Shown piece after piece: positions 9,137-18,526 of a DNA stretch of 64,000 nt. Where the stretch lies: contig JADKHG010000012.1 in assembly GCA_016721875.1 (NCBI GenBank), forward strand, positions 62,001 through 126,000, in the 5' to 3' direction. The notes under the pieces are model-generated. The model had not been told where the DNA came from and did not search any database. It saw only the letters and a program-made list of their open reading frames with translations. Within the stretch, counting starts at the first letter, position 1; each line of letters begins with the position of its first letter. The DNA comes from Sphingomonadales bacterium (GTDB taxonomy: Bacteria; Pseudomonadota; Alphaproteobacteria; Sphingomonadales; Sphingomonadaceae). The translations under genes were made by a program, and so were the position numbers.

Positions 9137-10030
9137 CTATTCGACCCAGTCGAGCCCCATATCGCGATACACCGACCGGTCTTCGTCCCAACCGGCCTTG
9201 ACCTTTACGTGCAGGTAGAGATGGACCTGTACGCCCATGAGTTCGGCCAGTTCCTTGCGCGCAGTGGCGCCAATCAACTTGATCCGGCTGCCGCCCTTGC
9301 CAAGGACAATGGCGCGTTGGCTGTCGCGTTCGACCAATATCTGCTGATAGATTTCGACGCTGCCATCGGGGCGTTCGACATATTTTTCGGTCTCGACTGT
9401 GCTGGCGTAAGGCAGTTCATCGTGCAGTTGCAAATAGAGCTGCTCGCGCGTGATTTCAGCAGCGACCAGGCGCTCGGTTGCGTCCGAAACCTGATCCTCG
9501 GGGAAGTGCCAAGCACCTTCCGGCATCGCGGCGGCAATCGCAACTTTCAGGTCAGGGAGACCATCGGCCGTTGTTGCGCTGATATAGAAAATTTCCTCAA
9601 ACGCACACAGTTCGGTCAGTTTCTGCGTCAATGCGAGCAGTTTTTCCTTCGCCGAAATGTCCACCTTGTTGAGGATAAGCCATTTGCGTTCGGGCCGGTG
9701 CTTTAATCCCTCAAGGATCTTCTCGACCTTGGCTCCAGCACCTTTTTTGCCATCGACCACCATCAGGATTAGGTCAGCATCGCTAGCGCCCTCCCATGCA
9801 GCGGACACCATTGCACGATCAAGCCGGCGGTTCGGATCGAAAATTCCAGGAGTATCAACGAGGATGATCTGCGCATCGCCCTCCAGCGCAATCCCCATCA
9901 GCCGTACCCGCGTCGTCTGCGCCTTGGGACTGACAATGGCGACCTTCTGACCAACCAGTGCGTTGACCAGCGTGGATTTACCCGCATTGGGCGCTCCGAT
10001 GACGGCAACATGGCCACAACGCTGGGTCAT
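9137..10030 (-). CDS. era: GTPase Era
   Basis: Era binds the 3' end of 16S rRNA and supports 30S subunit maturation. The 297-residue protein has the Era GTPase domain with P-loop GAPNAGKST (residues 12-20), switch I region KAQTTRVR, G3 DTPG and G4 NKVD. It ends with the C-terminal KH RNA-binding domain, recognisable by the VLGKGGSRIK signature. The start ATG overlaps the rnc stop codon by four bases, and lepB-rnc-era run in one direction. This is the conserved lepB-rnc-era operon that links rRNA processing and secretion. Confidence 0.97.
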   Translation of the reverse strand: MTQRCGHVAVIGAPNAGKSTLVNALVGQKVAIVSPKAQTTRVRLMGIALEGDAQIILVDTPGIFDPNRRLDRAMVSAAWEGASDADLILMVVDGKKGAGAKVEKILEGLKHRPERKWLILNKVDISAKEKLLALTQKLTELCAFEEIFYISATTADGLPDLKVAIAAAMPEGAWHFPEDQVSDATERLVAAEITREQLYLQLHDELPYASTVETEKYVERPDGSVEIYQQILVERDSQRAIVLGKGGSRIKLIGATARKELAELMGVQVHLYLHVKVKAGWDEDRSVYRDMGLDWVE

Positions 10031-10689
10031 GCGTTCAACTCCAGAAACTTTTCGGCCGCAGCCGTCTCAGCAGTCTGTTTGCTTGTGCCGGTCGCGGTGA
10101 CGGGATCGAAGCCCTTGATAGTTACAGTGATTTCAAAACGCATGGCGTGTGGAGGGCCTTCTTTAGAGGTGATTTCATAATGTGGCATTTTGCGGCCTTT
10201 GGCAGCACACCATTCCTGCAGCTCGGATTTTGGGTGTTTGGGCGCGGTTTGCGCAGCGTCGATGCGGTGCATCCAGTTGCGGCTGACAAAGGCAAAGGCG
10301 GCGTCGATGCCCAGATCGACATAGATTGCGCCGATCATGGCTTCGACCACATCACCCAGTACATTGTCACTGTCACGCGCGCCATCATCGCGCGCTTGCT
10401 TGCCCAGCTTGATCTGGTCTGAGACGCCAATTGCACGGCCTACTTCGGCACAAACCTGACGCGACACCAGACTGTTCAAGCGGTGCGACAGCCTTCCTTC
10501 AGCCTCATCGGGAAATTTGCGATAGAGCAAGTCGGCGATGGCAAGCCCCAAAACCCGGTCGCCAAGAAACTCCAGTCGCTGATAATCTTCCTTACCGGTG
10601 CTGCCGTGGGTTAGCGCGCGCTCGTATAAAGCGGGATCAGTTGGGTGTGCGCCAAGCGTTGACTCCAGCCAATCTCTATCCAGCGACAA
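10027..10689 (-). CDS. rnc: Ribonuclease III
   Basis: RNase III cleaves double-stranded RNA, including the rRNA precursor. The catalytic signature RLEFLGDRVLGLAI and the second acidic cluster LGDVVEAMIGAIYVD are intact. The C-terminal dsRNA-binding domain begins at PKSELQEWC and ends with the KQTAETAAAEKFLE helix. I place the start at a TTG codon (10689-10687), directly after the lepB stop. A GGAGG ribosome-binding sequence lies eight bases upstream of it, and this gives a normal 220-residue protein. The frame continues upstream into lepB, but no ATG or GTG there gives a family-like N-terminus. The stop overlaps the era start. Confidence 0.93.
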   Translation of the reverse strand: MSLDRDWLESTLGAHPTDPALYERALTHGSTGKEDYQRLEFLGDRVLGLAIADLLYRKFPDEAEGRLSHRLNSLVSRQVCAEVGRAIGVSDQIKLGKQARDDGARDSDNVLGDVVEAMIGAIYVDLGIDAAFAFVSRNWMHRIDAAQTAPKHPKSELQEWCAAKGRKMPHYEITSKEGPPHAMRFEITVTIKGFDPVTATGTSKQTAETAAAEKFLELNA

Positions 10690-10690
10690 A

Positions 10691-11539
10691 TCAGAAACCT
10701 CCGCCGATGCGATCCCAGCGCGTGGCACTGAGCCAGGTCCAGGGGAGCAACCAGCGCGCCGTACCATCGGTCGAGAACATCATAACCTGTGCCCGTCCAA
10801 CGACATTTTCGATTGGGATGAGGCCAATCCATACGCCATTATCGGGTTGGCGGCTGTCGGCGCTGCGGTCGCGATTGTCGCCCATCATTAGCAACTGGCC
10901 TTCGGGAACGACAATCGGTTCTATATCATCAACCTGCTGGCCATCGGCAATGTCGAGCGATTCATAGCTGCGCCCATTGGGCAGTGTTTCCTTGAAACGG
11001 CGGTAGCGGCAACGGACATCGCCACCTGCCAGTTTCTCTTCAAATTCCGCACGCCAGCAGGGGCTTGATCCACCTTCGAGCGCGGTTGCATCACGCATAT
11101 TTTCGGTAACCGGGAGCAGCCAATCAGCCATTTTCTCGCGTTTCACAGGTGTGCCGTTGATCTGCAATACGCCTTCTTTCATCGAAATGACGTCGCCGGG
11201 CAGACCGATGGCGCGTTTGATGAAATCGACATTGTCGCGTTCACCGGGGCCACGGAACACCACCACATCGCCGCGCTCAGGCAGCGAGCCAAAAATGCGG
11301 CCTGAAAAAAGGTCAGGCGCGAAGGGAAGGCTGTATTTTGAATAGCCATAAGGCCATTTGGCAACGAGCAGATAATCGCCGATCAACAGCCTTGGCTGCA
11401 TCGATTCCGACGGGATATTGAATGGTGACAGGATCAAGCTGCGGAAAATCACCACGATCAAAGCCAGTTTGATCAGGAATGTGCCATATTCGCGCCATTC
11501 GGATTTTGGCTGTTGCGCGTCGCTGTTTTCAGGGCTCAT
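10691..11539 (-). CDS. lepB: Signal peptidase I
   Basis: Signal peptidase I removes Sec signal peptides at the outer face of the inner membrane. The 282-residue protein has one N-terminal membrane segment (FLIKLALIVVIFRSLIL, residues about 21-37), the catalytic serine S46 in NIPSESM and the catalytic lysine K108 in FIKRAIGLPGD. The MGDNRDRSADSR box is also intact. I chose the ATG at 11539 (MSPENSD). Upstream in-frame sequence lacks similarity. It heads the lepB-rnc-era operon and is divergent from pgi. Several Sec-exported proteins in this window would be its clients. Confidence 0.96.
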   Translation of the reverse strand: MSPENSDAQQPKSEWREYGTFLIKLALIVVIFRSLILSPFNIPSESMQPRLLIGDYLLVAKWPYGYSKYSLPFAPDLFSGRIFGSLPERGDVVVFRGPGERDNVDFIKRAIGLPGDVISMKEGVLQINGTPVKREKMADWLLPVTENMRDATALEGGSSPCWRAEFEEKLAGGDVRCRYRRFKETLPNGRSYESLDIADGQQVDDIEPIVVPEGQLLMMGDNRDRSADSRQPDNGVWIGLIPIENVVGRAQVMMFSTDGTARWLLPWTWLSATRWDRIGGGF

Positions 11540-11651
11540 TATAGTCTCTTTGTTGATGTATTCGCATGCGCCAGCGCACAATCGCTGGCCTTCTAGACGC
11601 AGTCGGCGCTATTGGCCAGCTTCAGAATCAGCCGCGTTAAAAGGGTCAAAA

Positions 11652-13147
11652 ATGGACATGACAGATTGGGCGTCCTTACATGCTTTGGGCAATAAGCCGT
11701 TGAACAGATTGTTTGCGGATGATCCAACACGGGTCGACCAACTGTCCGTGCTAATCGACGGATTGCGCTTTGATTTCAGCAAAACCCATCTGACCGGCGA
11801 ATTGGTTTCGAAGCTTTCGTATATTGCCAGAGCGCAAGGCTTGGCGGCGAAACGCGACGCTTTGTTCGCAGGTGCGCCGATCAATGTCACCGAGAACCGC
11901 GCTGCAGAACACACCGCCGAACGCGGGGAGGGCAATGCCGAGGCAGTCTCGCTGGCGCGCGGGCTTCAAGCCCGGATGCGTGCCTTTATCGATGTTATCG
12001 ACGCAGGCGCCTTTGGCGAAATCGAGAATATCCTGCATATCGGTATTGGCGGTTCGGCGCTGGGTCCGAAACTGGTGATGGATGCACTTGGTCGATCCAA
12101 TTCACGCTATCGCACCCGCATCGTTTCCAACATCGATGGCGCAGCGTTGGCTGAAGCCGTTGAAGGCCTCGATCCGCACAAGACGCTAATCGCGATTGCG
12201 TCGAAAACCTTCACCACCACCGAGACCTTGCTCAACGCCGAAAGCGCCATTTCCTGGTTGCGCGAAGGCGGTGTCGAAGACCCTTATGGCCAGCTGATTG
12301 CGCTGACCGCAAAGCCCGAAAAGGCGATTGAATGGGGTATCGATGAAAGCCGCATCCTGCCTTTTTCAGAAAGCGTTGGCGGGCGCTATTCGCTTTGGTG
12401 CTCGATCGGATTTCCTTTCGCCGCGGCCTTGGGTTGGGCTGCCTATGAAGAGCTGTTGGAGGGCGCCGCTGCGATGGACCGGCATTTTCGCACCACGCCA
12501 CTTGAGCGCAATGCGCCTGTCCTCGCTGCCTTTGCCGACCTTTATTATACGCAAGCTCGCGGTTGTCAGACCCGCGCAGTATTCGCCTATGACGAACGGT
12601 TACGGTTGCTTCCCGACTATCTGCAGCAATTGGAAATGGAGTCGAACGGCAAGTCTGTGACAGCAGATGGCGAGCCGCTCGACTACCCCACCGCGCCGGT
12701 GACTTGGGGCGGCGTGGGCACCGACGCGCAGCATGCGGTGTTCCAGTTGTTGCATCAGGGGACGCATCTGATCCCTGTGGAATTCATCGTCAGCAATATG
12801 CCAGGACACGATCTTGATCCGCAACACCATGAAACCTTGCTGATCAATTGCTTTGCGCAAGGCGCTGCACTGATGGCGGGCAGGGCAAGCGAGGATGGTG
12901 CGCGCAATTATCCCGGCGACCGGCCATCAACGACAATCCTGGTCGATGACGTCACGCCGTCAACGCTGGGGGCGCTGATTGCGTTCTATGAACACCGCAC
13001 ATTTGCCAATGCCGTGATGCTGGGGATAAACCCTTTGACCAGTTTGGCGTCGAACTGGGCAAGGAAATCGCGCGCGGCATTGCGGAAAATGGTGCAGAGG
13101 GCTTTGATCCGTCGACGACCGCCCTGATCGCAGCGGCAGGGCTGTAA
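11652..13147 (+). CDS. pgi: Glucose-6-phosphate isomerase, frame broken near the C-terminus
   Basis: Pgi interconverts glucose 6-phosphate and fructose 6-phosphate. Signature blocks are clear: IGIGGSALGPKLV, ASKTFTTTETLLNA, GRYSLWCSIGFP and QHAVFQLLHQGTHLIPVEF. The frame then changes after VMLGINP. Adding one T to the three-T run at 13034-13036 restores FDQFGVELGKEIA, the conserved C-terminal helix, and gives a 498-residue enzyme ending at the TAA at 13145-13147. Without correction the protein would end early at 13127 in unrelated sequence. I regard this as a sequencing deletion. The start ATG at 11652 follows an AAGGGTCAAAA stretch. Confidence 0.93.
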
Positions 13148-13230
13148 CTATCCGCTCATTCAGCCTGAACTGCATTTTCGATTGGTAATTTTCGGGACGT
13201 GCGGTCATTTGATCCGCAAAGGAATATGAC

Positions 13231-14574
13231 ATGGCTTTTGACTATGACCTGTTTGTTATCGGCGCTGGATCGGGCGGCGTGCGTGCGGCGCGGATCGCCT
13301 CATCGCACGGTGCGCGGGTAGCGGTGGCAGAGGAGTATCGCGTCGGCGGAACCTGCGTCATTCGCGGCTGTGTGCCCAAAAAACTTCTCGTTTACGGCTC
13401 GCATTTTGCTGAAGATCTGGCTGATGCCAAACGCTTTGGCTGGCGCACCGAGGGTGCGACCTTCGACTGGGCGATTTTGCGAGACAATGTGGCTGCCGAA
13501 GTGGATCGGCTCGAAGGTTTGTACGGCCAGACATTGGGCAATGCGAAGGTCGAAATCATCCGCCAGCGTGCCGTTGTCGCGGGACCTAATCTTGTCCGGC
13601 TAGCAGATGGCTCTGAAGTAAGCGCAGCCAATATCCTGATTGCAACCGGCGCATGGCCATCCATACCCGATATTCCCGGTGCGGAGTATGGCATCACCTC
13701 GAACGAGGTGTTTCATCTCGATAAACTGCCCAAGCGCGCGGTGATCGCAGGCGCCGGATATATCGCCAATGAATTTGCGGGCATCTTCAACGAACTCGGA
13801 GTCGAGGTCACGCTGGTCACGCGCGGTGACAAGATGCTGCGCAGCTATGATCAGGAGATTGTCGAGAAACTCGTCGGAATCAGCCGCGAGAAGGGCATTG
13901 ATATACGGTTCAATTTCCAATGTCCGGCAATCCACAAGCAGACCGACGGTTCGTTACTCGTCGAGAGTGGGGCAGGCGACGCAGTTGAAACCGACCTTGT
14001 GCTGTTCGCCATTGGCCGTGTTCCCAAGACCATCGATTTGGGACTGGACGAGGTCGGTGTCGCGATGGACAAGGATGGAGCGATTATTGTCGATGATTAT
14101 AACCGCACCAATATCCCGAGCATTTACGCTGTAGGGGACGTCACCAATCGCGTGCAATTGACCCCGGTAGCGATCCGCGAAGGCCATGCCTTTGCAGACA
14201 CCGTATTCGGAAATAATCCGCGCACAATCGATTATGGCTCGATCCCGACCGCCGTTTTCGCCAATCCACCGATTGCGGGCGTGGGTTTGACCGAGGAAGA
14301 GGCGCGCGCCATGCTGTCCGACGTCAAGGTTTACAAGAGCGATTTTCGCGCAATGAAAAATGTCCTCGCCGACCGCCACGAACGTGCATTGTACAAAATG
14401 ATAGTCGATGGCGCGACAGACAAGGTCGTCGGGTTGCACCTGATCGGTCCCGACAGCGCGGAGATATTGCAGGCGGCGGCGGTAGCGGTGAAGGCGGGAC
14501 TCACCAAGCAAGCGTTTGACGATACTGTAGCGCTGCATCCCAGTATGGCAGAAGAACTGGTTTTGATGAAGTAA
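13231..14574 (+). CDS. gor: Glutathione-disulfide reductase
   Basis: This flavoprotein reduces oxidised glutathione with NADPH. The 447-residue protein starts with an FAD-binding GAGSGGVRAA motif and has the redox-active disulfide CVIRGC (C42, C47). The second Rossmann motif is GAGYIANEFAGI. The FAD motif IYAVGDV and the C-terminal HPSMAEE histidine (about residue 436) complete the family pattern. Residues after the GAGYIA motif (TRGDKMLRSYD) fit NADPH rather than NADH use. It lies 83 bases after pgi. An AAAGGA ribosome-binding sequence precedes the start. Confidence 0.94.
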   Translation: MAFDYDLFVIGAGSGGVRAARIASSHGARVAVAEEYRVGGTCVIRGCVPKKLLVYGSHFAEDLADAKRFGWRTEGATFDWAILRDNVAAEVDRLEGLYGQTLGNAKVEIIRQRAVVAGPNLVRLADGSEVSAANILIATGAWPSIPDIPGAEYGITSNEVFHLDKLPKRAVIAGAGYIANEFAGIFNELGVEVTLVTRGDKMLRSYDQEIVEKLVGISREKGIDIRFNFQCPAIHKQTDGSLLVESGAGDAVETDLVLFAIGRVPKTIDLGLDEVGVAMDKDGAIIVDDYNRTNIPSIYAVGDVTNRVQLTPVAIREGHAFADTVFGNNPRTIDYGSIPTAVFANPPIAGVGLTEEEARAMLSDVKVYKSDFRAMKNVLADRHERALYKMIVDGATDKVVGLHLIGPDSAEILQAAAVAVKAGLTKQAFDDTVALHPSMAEELVLMK

Positions 14575-14654
14575 CCGGTACATTACGACGCTCGACATTG
14601 GACATGCTGTTTGGCTATAATGCCCAACATCAGTTTGAATTTACGGAGAAAATA

Positions 14655-15143
14655 ATGCGTGCAACTTTGGCGGCTTCGGCATTGGCTCTCAGCCTGTTTG
14701 CCTCAGTGCAAATATCGGCCAAGTCTGTTTCTCCGGCAATGCCGCAGATGGTGCAGGGCGTTTGGTTCCCCGATGACGCCAACGCTGCCCCTTTGTGCAA
14801 AACCTATCTTGCATTGAAATCCAATGCCGATGGTGACGCGCGCATCAATGCGCTGGTTGGCTCAGTGGTGATTTCGCGCAAGCAGATTCACTCCGTAAGC
14901 GAATATGGCGAAGGCAATTTCTATGCGTTGCAGTCAATTGCCGCGACCGGCAAGGGCAAGTGGAAGGCCAAAACAGCACTAACACTTGATGGCGATGGGG
15001 ATGATCGCTTGGCGTCGGCTGTTCCCATGACATTTGCATTGAAGGGTGCGCGACTGACGGTCACGGAAACGCATGCCAACGACAAGCAGCCATTCGTCCG
15101 CAAACTGGTCAAATGCACGGCAAAACTGCCCAAAGGCTATTGA
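14655..15143 (+). CDS. Secreted protein of unknown function
   Basis: A 162-residue protein with a clear Sec signal peptide (MRATLAASALALSLFASVQISA, cleavage likely near residue 22). The mature part contains two cysteines (APLCKTYLALK and LVKCTAKL) that could form a disulfide, and a QGVWFPDDANAAPLC opening like small periplasmic lipocalin/DUF proteins. I do not recognise the family. The ATG at 14655 is preceded by ACGGAGAAA, a good ribosome-binding sequence, and is better than the upstream in-frame ATG at 14604. It ends seven bases inside the convergent regulator gene. Confidence 0.7.
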   Translation: MRATLAASALALSLFASVQISAKSVSPAMPQMVQGVWFPDDANAAPLCKTYLALKSNADGDARINALVGSVVISRKQIHSVSEYGEGNFYALQSIAATGKGKWKAKTALTLDGDGDDRLASAVPMTFALKGARLTVTETHANDKQPFVRKLVKCTAKLPKGY

Positions 15144-16552
15144 GGCTCTTTCAGCCGGTAAGGGACGATGTTGCGCCGGTCCGGATCGACAATGATTTCG
15201 CGGTCGGATGGGGGGAAGGCGCGTTGATCACAATCCGGACGTGGGCATAGACGGCAACTTACGCCTATTTTTGTCGCGGCGCGCTCCGATTTATGATCCA
15301 GCCCGTCGGCATAGATAAATTCGCGCGCATGGTCGATTTCGCAGCCAAGGGCGACGGCATAGCGGCGTGGCGCGCGGTCGTAGCTTCCTGACGGTTTTAC
15401 GAGCCCCTTGGCCATTGAGACATAGCGCACGCCATCGGGAGTTTCGGCTAATTGCACCAATATACGGTCTGGGATCGCCACTGCCTCATGCACGATCCAC
15501 AAGGGGCAAGCGCCACCAAAGCGCGCGAATTGCAGCCGCGTTGCGCTGTGGCGCTTGGTGATGTTGCCGGCCATATCGACGCGGCAAAAGAAGAAGGGCA
15601 CGCCGCGTTGTCCCGGCCTTTGTAGGGTCGAAAGACGATGGCAGGCCTGTTCGAAACTGACCCCGAACATCTGGCGCAAACGGTCAATATCGTGCCGCAC
15701 GCTGCGCGCTTCTTCACGAAAGCGGGCATAGGGCATCAGCAAAGCACCCGCGGCATAATTGGCGAGACCGACCGACAGCAATTGGCGCGAGGCCGCCGTT
15801 CGCAGCTTTGCGCCTTCGACGATTGCGCTGATCTCGCTACGTAAGGCGAGTGCGACCAACTGATGCGCCAATTGAAACCGCTGGCTTTCAACCGGCTGCC
15901 CCTGGTCGATCACCAGATGCCCCATTTGCGCATCAAAATCACGAACTCCGGCACTGGCCGCATAGACAATCGATACCGACAGGGAGTTGCGCAGATAGAG
16001 TTCCAGCCCCTCAATCGCAGGAGTCAGCGCCGCTCCGCGAAGGGTATTACCCAACCGCTCTGATGCCTCATCTAGCACGCCGACATAATTGCCTGCTTCG
16101 TGGAACCAGTCGCGAACCTCTTCCCAAGGCAGGCGGCTGCCCTGCACGGTATCGGCATCAAGCGCTTCATCAACAATCTCCAGTCGCTGTCCGGCCCGTC
16201 GATAGGCGGCGTGCATGGCAATGAACTGGTCGGCAAAGGCCGGCTGCTGTTCAGCCACCCGCGCCAGTTGATCGGCCGAAAGCGACTGTGCAAACAGCGG
16301 ATCGGCCGCGGCTTCACGCAAGGCGGCAAAGCGACGGGTTGCGGCATCCTCCTCAAAATCCTGCCAATCAAGCGGAAAATCGCGCGCCAGCGTTTCGATC
16401 AGGGCAGGGGTCAGCGGCCTGTCGTCATGTTCGATCTGCGAGAGGTAAGAGACCGAAATGCCGAGCCGCTGCGCCATTTCAGTTTGGCGCAAACCGCGTC
16501 CGTCGCGGAGACTTCGCAATTTCGCTCCAGCAAAAATCCGGCGTTTGGTCAT
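15137..16552 (-). CDS. Short-chain fatty acyl-CoA regulator (ScfR/PccR family), XRE HTH
   Basis: The 471-residue protein has an N-terminal XRE helix-turn-helix (AKLRSLRDGRGLRQTEMAQR to YLSQIEHDDRP, residues about 8-55). A central ImmA/IrrE-like domain follows in which the metalloprotease HExxH is degenerate (LAHQLVALAL). The C-terminal domain carries the cysteine signature CRLCPRPDCDQRAFPP. This architecture matches the ScfR family, whose member PccR activates propionyl-CoA carboxylase genes in Rhodobacter sphaeroides in response to propionyl-CoA. It is divergent from pccB, with TTTGCAA repeats in the shared promoter gap, so control of the downstream island is a strong inference. The start ATG at 16552 (MTKRRIFAGAK) is placed directly before the HTH. 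Confidence 0.88.
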   Translation of the reverse strand: MTKRRIFAGAKLRSLRDGRGLRQTEMAQRLGISVSYLSQIEHDDRPLTPALIETLARDFPLDWQDFEEDAATRRFAALREAAADPLFAQSLSADQLARVAEQQPAFADQFIAMHAAYRRAGQRLEIVDEALDADTVQGSRLPWEEVRDWFHEAGNYVGVLDEASERLGNTLRGAALTPAIEGLELYLRNSLSVSIVYAASAGVRDFDAQMGHLVIDQGQPVESQRFQLAHQLVALALRSEISAIVEGAKLRTAASRQLLSVGLANYAAGALLMPYARFREEARSVRHDIDRLRQMFGVSFEQACHRLSTLQRPGQRGVPFFFCRVDMAGNITKRHSATRLQFARFGGACPLWIVHEAVAIPDRILVQLAETPDGVRYVSMAKGLVKPSGSYDRAPRRYAVALGCEIDHAREFIYADGLDHKSERAATKIGVSCRLCPRPDCDQRAFPPSDREIIVDPDRRNIVPYRLKEPQ

Positions 16553-16587
16553 GCTATCGTTCCTAAATCGCCCAATACCTTCTAAGT

Positions 16588-16606
16588 TGACAAAGTTGAC
16601 ACCAAG
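16588..16606. repeat. 19-base sequence shared exactly with carA (copy 1)
   Basis: The 19 bases TGACAAAGTTGACACCAAG occur here in the scfR-pccB promoter gap and again, in the same orientation, at 39441-39459 inside carA. The match extends to 24 bases with mismatches at two positions. In this copy the core is preceded by AGT, so GTTGACA occurs twice in tandem. The role is unknown; here it could lie in the scfR promoter region. Confidence 0.6.
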
Positions 16607-16631
16607 GATTGCGATCGTGACGGTCAGTATA

Positions 16632-16664
16632 TTTTGCAAAATGGAAATTTGCAACTTTGCAAAT
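16632..16664. promoter_or_regulatory. Probable ScfR/PccR operator: three TTTGCAA repeats
   Basis: Three copies of the near-palindrome TTTGCAAA/TTTGCAAC lie at 16633-16640, 16648-16655 and 16656-16663, about 60 bases before the pccB start and 80 bases from the scfR start. From memory, the published PccR site in Rhodobacter consists of paired TTTGCAAA words upstream of pccB. The word matches here, but the spacing (seven and zero bases between words, 15 between the two perfect ones) differs from the four-base spacer I recall. The placement between the divergent regulator and its expected target makes this the best-supported regulatory site of the window. Confidence 0.7.
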
Positions 16665-16726
16665 TCACATTGGACATTGCCGCAAAGCTGTCGCAAATCA
16701 CAGGCTTGATATTTCAGGGGAGCGCT

Positions 16727-18259
16727 ATGTCAGCGAACATTGCAGAACTCGAACGCCGCCGCGCGGCTTCGCAAATGGGTGGCGGGCAAAAGCGTATCGA
16801 TGCGCAGCACGCCAAGGGCCGGCTGACGGCGCGGGAGCGGTTGGATATTTTGCTCGACGAAGGCAGTTTTGAAGAGATCGACATGTATGTCGAACATAAC
16901 TGCACCGATTTCGGCATGGAGGAACAGAAGATCCCCGGCGACGGCGTGGTTACCGGCAGCGGTACGATCAACGGTCGCCTCGTCTATGTCTTCAGCCAGG
17001 ATTTCACCGTGTTTGGCGGCTCGCTTTCCGAACGCTTTGCGCAGAAAATGTGCAAGGTGATGGATATGGCGATGAAGGTGGGTGCTCCAGTCATCGGCCT
17101 CAATGACAGTGGCGGTGCGCGCATCCAGGAAGGCGTGGCCTCTCTGGGCGGCTATGCCGAGGTATTCCAGCGCAATACGCTGGCTTCGGGCGTCATTCCG
17201 CAGATCAGCCTGATCATGGGCCCCTGCGCGGGTGGTGCGGTTTACTCGCCAGCGATGACCGACTTCATCTTCATGGTGAAAGACAGCAGCTATATGTTCG
17301 TCACTGGCCCCGATGTAGTCAAAACGGTGACCAATGAAGTCGTCACGCAGGAAGAACTGGGTGGCGCGACCACACACACCACCAAATCAGGCGTCGCCGA
17401 CAATGCGTTTGAAAATGACATCGAGGCGCTGCTCGCGGTGCGCGATTTCTTCGATTACCTGCCCGAGAATAACCGCAGCGGCGTTCCCGAACGGCCGACC
17501 AATGATCCGTGGGATCGGATAGAGCATAGCCTCGACACGCTGATCCCGCCAAATGCGAACCAGCCCTATGACATGAAGGAGCTAATCCGCAAAACGGTCG
17601 ACGAAGGCGAATTCTTTGAAGTGCAGCCGAACCATGCGGGCAATATCCTGATCGGTTTCGGCCGCGTCGAAGGCCGCACCGTGGGCATCGTTGCCAATCA
17701 GCCGATGGTGCTGGCGGGCGTGCTCGACATCAACAGCAGCCGCAAGGCCGCGCGCTTTGTCCGTTTCTGCGATGCCTTTGAAATTCCGATCATCACCTTT
17801 GTCGACGTGCCCGGCTTCCTGCCCGGCACGGCGCAGGAATATAATGGCATCATCAAGCATGGCGCAAAGCTGCTCTTTGCCTATGCAGAGGCGACTGTGC
17901 CCAAGATCACCGTCATCACCCGCAAGGCCTATGGCGGCGCGTACGACGTGATGGCGTCAAAGCATCTGCGCGGCGACCTGAACTACGCTTGGCCCACCGC
18001 CGAAATCGCGGTGATGGGCGCGAAGGGCGCGGTGGAAATCATCTTCCGTTCGGACATTGGTGATCCCGAAAAGATTGCCGAGCGCACCAAGGAATATGAA
18101 GACCGCTTCGCCAATCCGTTCGTTGCGGCGAGCAAGGGCTTTATCGACGAGGTAATCCACCCGCATTCGACGCGGCGACGGATCGCGCTGGGGCTTCGCA
18201 AACTGCGCAACAAGCAGTTGGAGAACCCTTGGAAGAAGCATGACAATATTCCGTTGTAG
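16727..18259 (+). CDS. pccB: Propionyl-CoA carboxylase beta subunit (carboxyltransferase)
   Basis: PccB transfers carboxyl from biotin to propionyl-CoA to give methylmalonyl-CoA. The 510-residue protein has both crotonase-like halves of the carboxyltransferase. The N half contains GGSLSERFAQKMCKVMD and the oxyanion-hole glycines in MGPCAGGAVYSPAMTDF. The C half contains PGFLPGTAQEYNGIIKHGAK and RKAYGGAYDVM. The aspartate residue in FVDVPGFLPG fits the PCC rather than the ACC subclass. I chose the ATG at 16727 (MSANIAELERRR) after a CAGGGGAGC ribosome-binding sequence. It is the first gene downstream of the TTTGCAA repeats and starts the propionate island. Confidence 0.95.
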   Translation: MSANIAELERRRAASQMGGGQKRIDAQHAKGRLTARERLDILLDEGSFEEIDMYVEHNCTDFGMEEQKIPGDGVVTGSGTINGRLVYVFSQDFTVFGGSLSERFAQKMCKVMDMAMKVGAPVIGLNDSGGARIQEGVASLGGYAEVFQRNTLASGVIPQISLIMGPCAGGAVYSPAMTDFIFMVKDSSYMFVTGPDVVKTVTNEVVTQEELGGATTHTTKSGVADNAFENDIEALLAVRDFFDYLPENNRSGVPERPTNDPWDRIEHSLDTLIPPNANQPYDMKELIRKTVDEGEFFEVQPNHAGNILIGFGRVEGRTVGIVANQPMVLAGVLDINSSRKAARFVRFCDAFEIPIITFVDVPGFLPGTAQEYNGIIKHGAKLLFAYAEATVPKITVITRKAYGGAYDVMASKHLRGDLNYAWPTAEIAVMGAKGAVEIIFRSDIGDPEKIAERTKEYEDRFANPFVAASKGFIDEVIHPHSTRRRIALGLRKLRNKQLENPWKKHDNIPL

Positions 18260-18265
18260 GACCGA

Positions 18266-18526
18266 ATGATGATCTTCGTAACGGTTTGTGGCGCGATTGT
18301 TTTTGGCCTTTTGGGCTTTGGTCTTTGGCAGCAGGGGGAAGGCTGGAAACGGCAGGGCGAAATCCCAAAAGATTGGGTTGAAGCAATAGAGCCAAAGCCA
18401 GTTTTGAAAGGCGAACCCGGATTTCACGCTGCCGTGACTTGGCAAAAAACGATGGGCGTAGTTGCTTGGTTCTTTGCGGCACTATGTATCTTATCAGTCA
18501 TTTTTCAGCTTTTGGAGATGCTTTGA
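18266..18526 (+). CDS. Small two-helix membrane protein
   Basis: An 86-residue protein with two hydrophobic segments, VTVCGAIVFGLLGFGLW (residues about 5-21) and VVAWFFAALCILSVIFQLL (about 65-83). They are separated by a polar loop containing EGWKRQGEIPKDW. I do not recognise the family. It begins seven bases after pccB following AGGACCGA, and its TGA stop overlaps the ATG of the epimerase gene (TGATG). It therefore looks like a genuine co-translated member of the pcc operon. Confidence 0.7.
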   Translation: MMIFVTVCGAIVFGLLGFGLWQQGEGWKRQGEIPKDWVEAIEPKPVLKGEPGFHAAVTWQKTMGVVAWFFAALCILSVIFQLLEML

